5,500 nucleotides of DNA from Verrucomicrobia bacterium TMED56 (GTDB lineage Bacteria > Verrucomicrobiota > Verrucomicrobiia > Opitutales > Seribacteraceae): the NCBI GenBank assembly GCA_002167265.1, contig NHDJ01000094.1:2124-7623 (forward strand), in the 5' to 3' direction. A program made the translations under genes and the position numbers. The notes under the pieces are model-generated. The model saw only the letters and a program-made list of their open reading frames with translations, did no database searches and had not been told where the DNA came from. Positions 1 through 5,500 of the stretch are shown piece after piece (positions within the stretch are counted from its first letter, which is position 1; the number at the start of each line of letters is the position of its first letter).

Positions 1-1181
1 AAACTGATCACCACAAGATTAATCCTGTAAATTATTTCAGACTCGGTGCCGACATTCCAGAAAGGCAAGGAATATCCGATCACTAGGCTAATGATTGCTA
101 TGGTTGCCGGTCGGGTCAAACCATCAACTGCACTGTTCATCTGACCTCTCAATTGCTTGCTTACAGCAAGAAATAGCATTTGAAGGCCCACATACTCGAT
201 TGTGAAAAAAACCACCTGGGTGAAGAATTTAGAAACGTATATCGCATCTTTAAAAAGAAAAAATATACCAAACCCTGAAACAACCATTAGCAATGCCGGA
301 AGAATGCCGATTGCGACTAGCACTCCTCCCTTAGTTAAAATAGCTCTTACTACGAGTAACTGTAAAAATAATTGGGCAATACTGGTGTAGGTGTAAAACA
401 GACCAAAAAAATCATAAAGGTCCTCTTGATCATTTCTGACTTCAAACTTAAAATTGATGTCAATCACAGAGAGTACAGTTGCCGAACAAACTACAAGTAA
501 TGTCATCAGAACGGATTGTCTGCTACTCAAAAGCACGGCAAATTTCCTGAACAAGTTTACATTATTGGATACCTTTGTCTCCGTTGATGGAAGTACAAAA
601 ATCTTACCTTTCAAAAAAAGAGTAAAATTTACCGCTAATAACAAAAATGCGACAATTCCAAGAGACAATTCATTTACATAAGAACTTTTACTGGCGAGGG
701 AAACAGTGTAGCCAGCGACTATACATCCACAAGTTCCCGCCGCTCCGATCAAGCCAAACCATTTTTTTGATTCAGAAGGATTTAGTACCCCAACAGCCAT
801 TCCCCAAAACAAAACCATCGGAAGAATAACCGTTACTTCACAAATCATGTATGAAAACGCAAATACAGGCTGTGTTTTCATTATGAATATCAGTGCAATT
901 GCCACCACAACGGCACTGGAAAGTCCAAATGTAGCAAATTGCATTGCTCCAAATGCTTGAAACCTGCTGCAAAGATAAGTTGAAAACAAGGCTAGCAAAA
1001 TTGAAAGGGATGCAGCAGCCATGATCATCATTGATATATCAGCCGGTTCAAAATGCTTGAGCAGAAAGGAATCTGATGTAGCTCTTGCAGTCATTGAACT
1101 TTGAGCTACCAAAAAGTAAATTAGGCATAAAAGACCTATCTTCGGATCTATCTGTTTAATTCTTTTAACAAGATGCTGCAT
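1..1181 (-). CDS. NTT-like (Npt1/Npt2, ATP:ADP antiporter-type) MFS membrane transporter, C-terminus outside window
   Basis: An open frame runs from an ATG at 1179-1181 to the left edge without a stop, giving 393 complete residues. The protein is almost entirely hydrophobic helices (about 10 or more segments) with short polar loops. Family-like landmarks are: TSDSFLLKHF at residues 35-44, resembling the first-loop region of nucleotide transporters; FWGMAVG near 125-131; a glycine-rich KKWFGLIGAAGTCGC stretch at 139-153; VIDINFKFEV at 239-248, matching the usual 'D-x-x-F-K' segment; and a later FGLFYTYTSIAQLFLQL stretch. Such carriers exchange ATP/ADP or other nucleotides across membranes in obligate intracellular bacteria and plastids, but free-living bacteria carry many relatives of unknown substrate, so nucleotide transport is not proven here. 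The start has no Shine-Dalgarno sequence; the leader is AT-rich. It is divergent from the repeat-protein gene. A generic MFS permease is the alternative. The membrane-protein call is near certain; the NTT affiliation is likely. Confidence 0.78.
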   Translation of the reverse strand, partial: MQHLVKRIKQIDPKIGLLCLIYFLVAQSSMTARATSDSFLLKHFEPADISMMIMAAASLSILLALFSTYLCSRFQAFGAMQFATFGLSSAVVVAIALIFIMKTQPVFAFSYMICEVTVILPMVLFWGMAVGVLNPSESKKWFGLIGAAGTCGCIVAGYTVSLASKSSYVNELSLGIVAFLLLAVNFTLFLKGKIFVLPSTETKVSNNVNLFRKFAVLLSSRQSVLMTLLVVCSATVLSVIDINFKFEVRNDQEDLYDFFGLFYTYTSIAQLFLQLLVVRAILTKGGVLVAIGILPALLMVVSGFGIFFLFKDAIYVSKFFTQVVFFTIEYVGLQMLFLAVSKQLRGQMNSAVDGLTRPATIAIISLVIGYSLPFWNVGTESEIIYRINLVVIS

Positions 1182-1268
1182 TAATAAATAATGGGTAGTA
1201 GTACAATTTTCACTTAATATATGTAGCTTTGATCTTAAAATTGCACTTTTGGTGTAAATCCTGTCGAT

Positions 1269-1290
1269 TTTGGTTGTAAACACAACCAAA
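1269..1290. promoter_or_regulatory. Perfect 9-bp-arm palindrome, candidate operator
   Basis: The arms TTTGGTTGT (1269-1277) and ACAACCAAA (1282-1290) are exact reverse complements separated by AAAC. The site lies in the divergent intergenic region and abuts the proposed -35 of the repeat-protein gene. If that promoter is right, the centre is about 45 bp upstream of transcription start, a usual place for a dimeric activator next to RNA polymerase. It could also act on the transporter gene on the other side, about 88 bp from its start codon. The regulator is unknown. No T-run follows on either strand, so a terminator is unlikely. Confidence 0.5.
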
Positions 1291-1318
1291 TTACCATCGC
1301 ATAAGGTTCCATTATACT
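1291..1318 (+). promoter_or_regulatory. Putative sigma70-like promoter of the repeat-protein gene
   Basis: TTACCA at 1291-1296 (4 of 6 matches to TTGACA) is followed after 16 bp by TATACT at 1313-1318 (5 of 6 matches to TATAAT). The predicted transcript would start near 1325, leaving a leader of only about 13 bases before the ATG at 1338. Bacteroidota use a different promoter consensus, so the call depends on the host lineage. Confidence 0.4.
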
Positions 1319-1337
1319 AACCCAATACCCAAAAGAT

Positions 1338-2003
1338 ATGATAAAAAGAATTATTACATTGTCATTGCTCTCCTCTGCATTTGCATTTGGTCAGCAAGCA
1401 CCTGCCCCGGGAACAGTCCCTCCGGGCCAACCTTCATACCGTGCGGATGCTCCAGTTCCTGGTCAGCCATACCCTGCTGCTACAGCTCCTGGTCAGCCTT
1501 ATCCTACTGCGGCTCCAGTTCCTGGTCAGCCATACCCTGCTGCTCCAGTTCCTGGTCAGCCATACACAGCTGCTCCAGTTCCTGGTCAGCCATACCCTGC
1601 CGCTGCTCCAGTTCCTGGCCAACCATATCCAGCTGATGCTCCATTCCCCGGTGAACCTCATGACGGACATGACCACCAGGAAGAAGTGGGAACCGTTGTA
1701 AATGCTGAGCCTGGTGTAATCATGGTTAGAACCGAGCCTGATGGTGACATTGTTGAAGTCAAAACTGACGACTACAGTGAAATCGTATTTATAACCTCTT
1801 ATGATGAGCTTGACCAAGGAGACTTTCAAGAGCTCAAAGGAAAAAGAGTTATGGTCGTAATTGGACAGCGTCCGGACGGAAGCAGTGCAGTTGATCATAT
1901 CGATGTTCATGACGGTCATGATGATCATGGCGATGAACCCCATGAAGATTATCCTCCGGCGATTGATCCAGCTACAGGTAGTGCCCCAATACCTCCTGGG
2001 TGA
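1338..2003 (+). CDS. Secreted PGQPYP-repeat protein with small beta domain and His/Asp-rich motifs (function unknown)
   Basis: The 221-residue product is not assigned to a named family. Residues 1-18 look like a Sec signal peptide (KR, then a hydrophobic run, with cleavage plausible after AFA or AFG). Residues 21-107 are a low-complexity Ala/Pro region with seven PGQP motifs and a final PGEP, mostly in units close to APVPGQPYPA. Residues 117-190 look globular: alternating beta strands (VGTVVN, VIMVRT, IVEVKT, IVFITS, KRVMVVIGQRPDG) resembling small periplasmic OB-like domains such as DUF5666; this resemblance is by eye. The domain is flanked by HDGHDH (108-113) and HDGHDDHGDEPH (191-202), suggesting metal binding, which is inference. 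The C-terminus is Pro-rich. The ATG at 1338 is chosen because the signal peptide begins there; there is no clear Shine-Dalgarno sequence. A strong terminator follows, so the gene is probably monocistronic. It probably acts outside the cytoplasm; a structural, adhesive or metal-binding role would all be possible. Confidence 0.85.
   Translation: MIKRIITLSLLSSAFAFGQQAPAPGTVPPGQPSYRADAPVPGQPYPAATAPGQPYPTAAPVPGQPYPAAPVPGQPYTAAPVPGQPYPAAAPVPGQPYPADAPFPGEPHDGHDHQEEVGTVVNAEPGVIMVRTEPDGDIVEVKTDDYSEIVFITSYDELDQGDFQELKGKRVMVVIGQRPDGSSAVDHIDVHDGHDDHGDEPHEDYPPAIDPATGSAPIPPG
1449..1637 (+). repeat. In-frame tandem repeat encoding APVPGQPYPA-type units
   Basis: Copies of about 30-33 bp, each starting with GCTCCAGTTCCTGGTCAGCC or a close variant, begin at 1449, 1512, 1542, 1572 and 1605, with a shortened copy lacking the PV codons in between (about 1485-1511). 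Units at 1512, 1542 and 1572 are nearly identical at DNA level, while the outer ones have drifted (the 1605 unit has GGCCAACC and ATATCC). All lengths are multiples of three, so gain or loss of units keeps the frame. This pattern fits recent internal duplication. Confidence 0.9.
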
Positions 2004-2041
2004 CGGCACTTGTTAGTTTCGGTTAATATCCGAATTTTTCT

Positions 2042-2069
2042 AAGCCCCTGGTTTGCCAGGGGCTTTTTT
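2042..2069 (+). terminator. Rho-independent terminator of the repeat-protein gene
   Basis: A perfect 10-bp stem, AAGCCCCTGG (2042-2051) with CCAGGGGCTT (2056-2065), closes a TTTG loop; the stem end and the bases after it form a six-T run (2064-2069). It starts 38 bases after the stop codon of the repeat-protein gene. Read on the minus strand the stem is followed by AGAAAAAT, with no T-run, so it should work mainly for the plus-strand transcript and not for the convergent hydrolase gene. Confidence 0.93.
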
Positions 2070-2090
2070 ATTATCATTTTTAAATAAAGA

Positions 2091-2957
2091 TTATTTAAAT
2101 TCTGCTATGGCCGGATAATGGTCTGAAAGTTTTGAAGTTTTTTCATCAACCAAATAACGGGCTTCAATACATTTTTTTGATAAATTATTATTCGCGAAAA
2201 AATAATCGATTCGCCGCCCGGGACCATGGTCCTCGTTCTGCCGCAATTGTGTGGGAAAAGTACCTAAGAACGATTCTCGGCGTCCCGCAATCAAGTCAAT
2301 GTAACCAGCCGCTTCAACCTTGGAAATATGTGAATAATCAAGAGTGTCATTTTTGAGATTTCGATTACTTTTCCAGCGATCATCCAATCTTCGAAAAAAT
2401 GGAATCAGATCTGCAGTATTTTCGTAATATTTTTTATCACGGTAAGAGAAAGTATTGAAGTCTCCAACTAAAAGAACCAAATCGTCGGGTTTGTGTTTCT
2501 TTAAACTTCTTAACAATAAGTCTACTTCTCGGTGCCTCACCTCCCAATGTCCAGGATGCAAATGAATCACATAAATCTGTATTCCTCCTGTTTTACAGGA
2601 AAGCATACCATGATGATATCCATCCGTGACTTTCTTTAAGTCATGTATGGGGAACCTCGAAGTAATCCCAGTGGGAAAACCGTCCTCCTTGAGCAAAGCG
2701 GAGTTCAAATGGCCCCAAGATTCTGCATCTTCAGCCAATTCCTTCTGGGTGTAACCATTCAACTCCTGTAAAGCGATAACATCTGGCTTTAAAGATTTAA
2801 CATACTCCACCCACTTCGGTTTGCGGTCTGGTTTTTTAGTAAATCCGTACCATACATTGTAGGTCAAAATTCGAATTCCTTTGCCTTCTTCGGCATTAGA
2901 AAAGGTAAAATTCAAAAAAGAAAAAATGCATAGGAATCGCAACGAATGTATTTTCAT
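2091..2957 (-). CDS. Exported endonuclease/exonuclease/phosphatase (EEP) family hydrolase
   Basis: The 288-residue product has a hydrophobic N-terminus (residues 1-22, cleavage plausible after SNA) followed by a full EEP domain. The expected metal and catalytic motifs are visible: YNVWYG with N34; LQEL with E65; HLHPGH around 132-137 with candidate catalytic histidines; GDFN with D166 and N168; RIDYFF with D251; and SDHYP with D279-H280. The family uses a divalent metal to cleave phosphodiester or phosphomonoester bonds; members include DNase I-like nucleases, sphingomyelinases and inositol phosphatases. Substrate cannot be told from motifs; an extracytoplasmic nuclease or phosphodiesterase is the safest call. 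All core residues are present, so it should be active. The start is the first in-frame ATG and gives the signal peptide; no Shine-Dalgarno sequence precedes it. It is transcribed divergently from the DUF3293 gene and converges on the repeat-protein gene. Confidence 0.92.
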   Translation of the reverse strand: MKIHSLRFLCIFSFLNFTFSNAEEGKGIRILTYNVWYGFTKKPDRKPKWVEYVKSLKPDVIALQELNGYTQKELAEDAESWGHLNSALLKEDGFPTGITSRFPIHDLKKVTDGYHHGMLSCKTGGIQIYVIHLHPGHWEVRHREVDLLLRSLKKHKPDDLVLLVGDFNTFSYRDKKYYENTADLIPFFRRLDDRWKSNRNLKNDTLDYSHISKVEAAGYIDLIAGRRESFLGTFPTQLRQNEDHGPGRRIDYFFANNNLSKKCIEARYLVDEKTSKLSDHYPAIAEFK

Positions 2958-2978
2958 GTTAAAAATTATGAATTATAG

Positions 2979-3008
2979 ATTATAAAATAGCATATCCGTT
3001 TGCTTCAA
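2979..3008 (-). promoter_or_regulatory. Putative sigma70-like promoter of the EEP hydrolase gene
   Basis: On the minus strand TTGAAG (3008-3003) is followed after 18 bp by a perfect TATAAT (2984-2979). Transcription would start about 15 bases before the ATG at 2957. A second TATAAT lies at 2977-2972 but has no -35 at a suitable distance. Confidence 0.5.
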
Positions 3009-3028
3009 AAAACTTAAACAATTTTAAT
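3000..3028 (+). promoter_or_regulatory. Possible weak promoter of the DUF3293 gene
   Basis: TTGCTT (3000-3005) and TTTAAT (3023-3028) are separated by 17 bp and would give a leader of only a few bases before the ATG at 3043. The -35 overlaps that of the divergent hydrolase promoter, so the two would compete for polymerase. The region is very AT-rich and chance matches are common. Confidence 0.25.
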
Positions 3029-3042
3029 TCTATTTTTCGTTT

Positions 3043-3441
3043 ATGAATCCCGAATACTTCAAGGTGATTTTTCTCATTTTAGAAGTACCTGATAAATGGC
3101 CAGAAAACTTCGCAATCATCACAGCATCGAACCCGATGGATGAAAAACTTTCCCAAGAAGAAAATCTTTGGCGGAACAAAAAATTACTTTCAAAAATTGG
3201 AGATAACATATTTTTCCCACTCTCAGGATGTTCTCCAGACTTCTCCCATCAAGAGCAAAGTTTTGCTTTAAAATGTTCACTGGAAGAAGGATTAGAAATT
3301 GGTAAAGAGTATAATCAAAGAGCTATTTTCTATGTAAAGAATGATAACCTGGAACTGCTGGAATGTAAGACTGCTATTTCACACCAATTAGGCAAGTTTT
3401 CCGGAAGACTTTTCTTAAGGGATCAAAAAAGTTCGTTGTGA
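3043..3441 (+). CDS. DUF3293 domain protein (function unknown)
   Basis: The 132-residue product has the layout I associate with DUF3293: an N-terminal beta stretch, FAIITASNP at 23-31, conserved-looking asparagines N41 and N45, a GCSPDFSHQEQSF segment at 62-74 containing D66 and E71, and GKEYNQRAIFYV at 87-98. The length is usual for a single-domain member. It has no signal peptide or membrane segment, so it is probably cytoplasmic. No biochemical role is established for the family to my knowledge, and the neighbours (a divergent exported hydrolase and a convergent lipid kinase) give no pathway hint. The ATG at 3043 has an AT-rich leader without a Shine-Dalgarno sequence. It appears to be monocistronic. 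Confidence 0.82.
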   Translation: MNPEYFKVIFLILEVPDKWPENFAIITASNPMDEKLSQEENLWRNKKLLSKIGDNIFFPLSGCSPDFSHQEQSFALKCSLEEGLEIGKEYNQRAIFYVKNDNLELLECKTAISHQLGKFSGRLFLRDQKSSL

Positions 3442-3459
3442 TTTAGAATTACTAAATCA
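3439..3459. terminator. Inverted repeat shared by two convergent stop codons, possible weak bidirectional terminator
   Basis: TGATTTAG (3439-3446) and CTAAATCA (3452-3459) form a perfect 8-bp stem with a five-base AATTA loop. The plus-strand stop TGA (3439-3441) opens the left arm and the minus-strand stop TAG (complement of 3452-3454) opens the right arm. The stem is AT-rich and no T-run directly follows on the plus strand; on the minus strand a six-T run lies about eight bases beyond. It may slow or end transcription only weakly. Confidence 0.4.
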
Positions 3460-4102
3460 AAACAAGTAATGACATCAGGGCTGGAACATACAGGTTATCA
3501 TTTAAGGTGATCTTACCTAATTTGAGCGGAAACAGCTCTAGTAAAGAAATACCAAGAGGAAACAAGAGCATATGAAAAACGGTGAATCCATCATCCCACT
3601 TTTCGGCAAAAGAAGGAAAATAGGGGAAAAATAAGGTTGTCAGAATACCACACAACAGGAAACATCCGATTGTACCTTCAATGGTCTTATCTCCCACTTT
3701 AAATCTGCCAAAAGCTTTTCCGCATAAAGCAGCAGCGGCATCTCCAAGAATAAAGATCGTTAGACTGAGAAAAGCTGAAGCGGCTAGATTCTCGCTGAAC
3801 AAAGAAATCCAACTGCAAAGTAAAGACCCACCAATTACATAAGTTGCTCCGGTTAATTGACTCTCTTCCTGAGAACGCATCATTGAGCCAAATTGATTAA
3901 AGAACCAAGATCTGAAAGAATCCTTGTATATTCTGGTCAGATCCAAGATCAAGGAAAACACAAAAATTCCAAGGATGATAAAGACAATCTGTTCTCTGTC
4001 TAAACCAAACCAGTCCGGGCCATAAAAGATACAAACCGGAAAACCAACAGCCAAAATATGTAACAATTTTCGGTTTATTTCCTCTTTTCCAATTTTTTTC
4101 AT
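3452..4102 (-). CDS. SEC59/VTE5/DGK1-type CTP-dependent lipid kinase-like integral membrane protein
   Basis: The 216-residue, multi-helix product matches the dolichol kinase/phytol kinase/yeast DGK1 family (often annotated as phosphatidate cytidylyltransferase-like). Landmarks are EEINRKLLH at 7-15, near the conserved start of the family; QLTGATYVIGGSLL at 82-95; the nucleotide-binding signature GDAAAALCGKAFGR at 120-133, followed by KTIEGTIGCF at 139-148; and a C-terminal E189 with DNLYVP at 202-207. Characterised members phosphorylate a lipid alcohol (dolichol, phytol or diacylglycerol), usually with CTP. The bacterial substrate here is unknown. The signature residues D121, K139, E142 and G143 are present, so activity is plausible. 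The start ATG lies 52 bases after the topoisomerase stop on the same strand with no clear terminator between, so co-transcription is possible. No Shine-Dalgarno sequence is visible. Confidence 0.85.
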   Translation of the reverse strand: MKKIGKEEINRKLLHILAVGFPVCIFYGPDWFGLDREQIVFIILGIFVFSLILDLTRIYKDSFRSWFFNQFGSMMRSQEESQLTGATYVIGGSLLCSWISLFSENLAASAFLSLTIFILGDAAAALCGKAFGRFKVGDKTIEGTIGCFLLCGILTTLFFPYFPSFAEKWDDGFTVFHMLLFPLGISLLELFPLKLGKITLNDNLYVPALMSLLVLI

Positions 4103-4154
4103 AATTAAATTTTTGGAAATAAAAAAAAGATAGGGAAAATAGACGCTTTAAAAG

Positions 4155-5500
4155 CTAAAAGTCAAAAGTCCCCTGTTCTTTTTCGGTTTTTTCAGAGTTT
4201 TCATTTATTACCTCTGGCTCAGCCTTCTGAGACTTTACCTCCTGGGCAACCTTGTCAGCTTCATCAGTAGCATTCGGATTGGAATTATCTTGCTGTTCTT
4301 TTTTTTGAGTGAGTTTGGGAGGATCTTTTTTTTTCTCATCTCCCTGTTCGGCTTGATCACAATTTTCTCTTGGAGCATTGACCACGCGATCCACTTTGTG
4401 AGCAGTCAGGGTACTTCCCTTAACTCCTCTCCCTTGAATTTCGAGCCAGGCAAAATCAAACTCAATTACTTTTTCACGCACTCTTTTCAGCTCCGGATCC
4501 AAATGCACTAAAATATTACTGTTCCTTTTTTCGGAATCATGAACCGAGAAGAAAAAGATTCTCGATTTAGAGTGGGTTTTAAACAAGGGATATTCTTTAT
4601 CTCGTGTAACTCCCCCGATCATAAATTTTTTGGCATACAATCTACCACTCTTTCCGTCTCGATAGACCATATTATAAACCTTTGGGTCATCCCGGCGGAA
4701 AACAGCGACTCTGAGCGGAGACTTACCAACAAACATTTTATCGGCCATCTTCATCACTTTCATCACTCCATCTTTTCCAAAAACAACAATATCATCCAAG
4801 GTAGAGCATTTCTCAATTGCCTCATCTTTTTTTAAACTAAACCCGGCAAAGCCATCTTTCCGGTTAAGATAGAGGGTCTCATTAGCAACCACTACCTGAG
4901 AAGCTACAATCTTGTCAAAAGGAACCAACTCTCCGTCCTCTGCCCGACTGATCTCTGTCTTCCGTTCCCTGCCCTTCCCATATTTTTTCTTTAAATCCTT
5001 AAGGTACCTAACCGCAAAACGGGTAATTTGGGAAAGATGACCTTCAACCTCCTTGATTTCTTCCTCAAACCCGAGAATCTGTTCATCCGCACGAAATGAA
5101 TCATACTTTGATATCCGCTTAATTTTTATTTCCAGAAGGCGAAGTATATCGTCTTGGGTTATTGCCCTCTTAAAAACTTCAACATAGGGCTTCAATCCTT
5201 TATCTACTGCAGAAATAACACCCTCCCAGGTTTCTTCTTTTTCTATGTCACGATAAATTCTTTTCTCGATGAAGATCTTTTCAAGAGATGCAAAGTGCCA
5301 CTTCTCTTCCAACTCGCCAAGCTTGATCTCCAATTCATTCTTCAGTAAATCTCGAGTTAAATTCGCAGATGACTTAATGAGATCATTAACTGAGAGAAAC
5401 TGCGGATGGTTGTTATGAATAACACAGGCATTTGGAGCCAAACTTATCTCACAATCTGTAAAAGCGTAGAGGGCGGGTAAGGCATCTTCAGCAGAAACTG
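4155..5500 (-). CDS. parC: DNA topoisomerase IV subunit A (ParC/GyrA family), C-terminal 447 residues, 5' end outside window
   Basis: The frame is open to the right edge, so the N-terminal part with the winged helix and active-site tyrosine is not seen. The first visible residues include ALYAFTDCEISLAPNACVI, followed by KNELEIKLGELEEKWHFASLEKIFIEKRIY, a segment characteristic of the ParC/GyrA-like subunit of Bacteroidota and PVC bacteria. Visible residues of roughly 20-195 cover the rest of the tower and coiled-coil breakage-reunion region; about 199-370 form a divergent C-terminal beta-pinwheel (VVVANETLYLNRKDGF, DDIVVFGKDGVMKV, YNMVYRDGKSGRLYAKKF). No GyrA box (QRRGG-like) is visible, favouring topoisomerase IV over gyrase. 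The enzyme decatenates daughter chromosomes with its ParE partner, which is not in the window. Residues from about 374 to 447 form a Lys/Glu/Gln/Asn-rich, probably disordered tail ending QGTFDF. A TTG at 5439-5441 could mimic a start, but homology continues upstream of it. Confidence 0.92.
   Translation of the reverse strand, partial: VSAEDALPALYAFTDCEISLAPNACVIHNNHPQFLSVNDLIKSSANLTRDLLKNELEIKLGELEEKWHFASLEKIFIEKRIYRDIEKEETWEGVISAVDKGLKPYVEVFKRAITQDDILRLLEIKIKRISKYDSFRADEQILGFEEEIKEVEGHLSQITRFAVRYLKDLKKKYGKGRERKTEISRAEDGELVPFDKIVASQVVVANETLYLNRKDGFAGFSLKKDEAIEKCSTLDDIVVFGKDGVMKVMKMADKMFVGKSPLRVAVFRRDDPKVYNMVYRDGKSGRLYAKKFMIGGVTRDKEYPLFKTHSKSRIFFFSVHDSEKRNSNILVHLDPELKRVREKVIEFDFAWLEIQGRGVKGSTLTAHKVDRVVNAPRENCDQAEQGDEKKKDPPKLTQKKEQQDNSNPNATDEADKVAQEVKSQKAEPEVINENSEKTEKEQGTFDF

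Noticed and set aside
202..829. Three short plus-strand open frames (202-390, 454-681, 647-829)
   Set aside because: They lie antisense to a continuous membrane-protein frame with strong family resemblance and have no recognisable features of their own.
1206..1260. Minus-strand promoter for the transporter gene (TATATT at 1221-1216)
   Set aside because: No acceptable -35 lies at 16-18 bp upstream, and the region is AT-rich enough for chance matches.
1381..1701. Second plus-strand open frame inside the repeat protein
   Set aside because: Its leucine-rich repeats are the +1 reading of the same DNA repeats and it stops soon after the repeats end.
1434..2009. Long antisense open frame (191 codons, minus) across the repeat protein
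   Set aside because: It mirrors the repetitive codons of the plus-strand gene (repeats of VWLTRNWSS), has no plausible signals, and the plus frame has a signal peptide, a sensible domain and a terminator.
2132..2356. Short plus-strand open frame opposite the EEP hydrolase
   Set aside because: The minus strand carries a complete catalytic domain with all motifs; the plus frame has nothing recognisable.
4103..4154. Possible terminator between the topoisomerase and lipid kinase genes
   Set aside because: There is an eight-T run on the minus strand, but the only symmetric element (GCTTTTAAAGC) has a one-base centre and cannot form a useful hairpin.
4290..5348. Plus-strand open frames opposite the topoisomerase gene
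   Set aside because: They are the complement of conserved topoisomerase IV coding sequence; their phenylalanine-rich runs come from lysine codons on the other strand.
5439..5441. TTG as the start codon of a separate 428-residue protein
   Set aside because: The frame continues upstream to the window edge and the preceding residues (ALYAFTDCEIS) are conserved topoisomerase sequence.

Overview
The window is an AT-rich bacterial chromosomal segment with six protein-coding genes, two of them cut by the window edges. No RNA genes, insertion sequences, CRISPR arrays or prophage genes were seen. The closest family resemblance is to Bacteroidota or the PVC group (Verrucomicrobiota/Chlamydiota). The topoisomerase subunit at the right edge reads like the divergent ParC/GyrA type of those lineages, and an NTT-like transporter fits PVC or Bacteroidota. 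None of the five visible start codons has a clear Shine-Dalgarno sequence, which is typical of Bacteroidota. I lean to a low-GC Verrucomicrobiota or Bacteroidota member but cannot decide between them from this sequence.

Layout from left to right. Positions 1-1181 (minus) hold most of a multi-spanning membrane protein related to Npt1/Npt2 nucleotide transporters; its C-terminus lies outside the window. A 156-bp divergent intergenic region (1182-1337) carries a 9-bp-arm palindrome directly next to a plausible promoter. Positions 1338-2003 (plus) encode a secreted protein with a PGQPYP-type repeat region and a small beta-rich domain bracketed by two HDGHD motifs. A strong intrinsic terminator follows at 2042-2069. 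Positions 2091-2957 (minus) encode an exported endonuclease/exonuclease/phosphatase-fold hydrolase. An 85-bp divergent promoter region separates it from a DUF3293 protein (3043-3441, plus). That gene converges on a CTP-dependent lipid (polyprenol/phytol/diacylglycerol) kinase-like membrane protein (3452-4102, minus), and both stop codons sit in one small inverted repeat. Upstream of the kinase on the same strand, 52 bp away, is the 3' part of a topoisomerase IV subunit A gene (4155-5500, minus) with an unusual charged C-terminal tail.

The genes do not form one obvious pathway. Strand changes give five transcription units: transporter; repeat protein; exported hydrolase; DUF3293 protein; and topoisomerase plus lipid kinase, which may be co-transcribed. 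Most of the window looks like ordinary housekeeping or accessory chromosome. I do not see convincing evidence of a new multi-gene system. The least explained element is the repeat/His-rich secreted protein with its palindrome-marked promoter.
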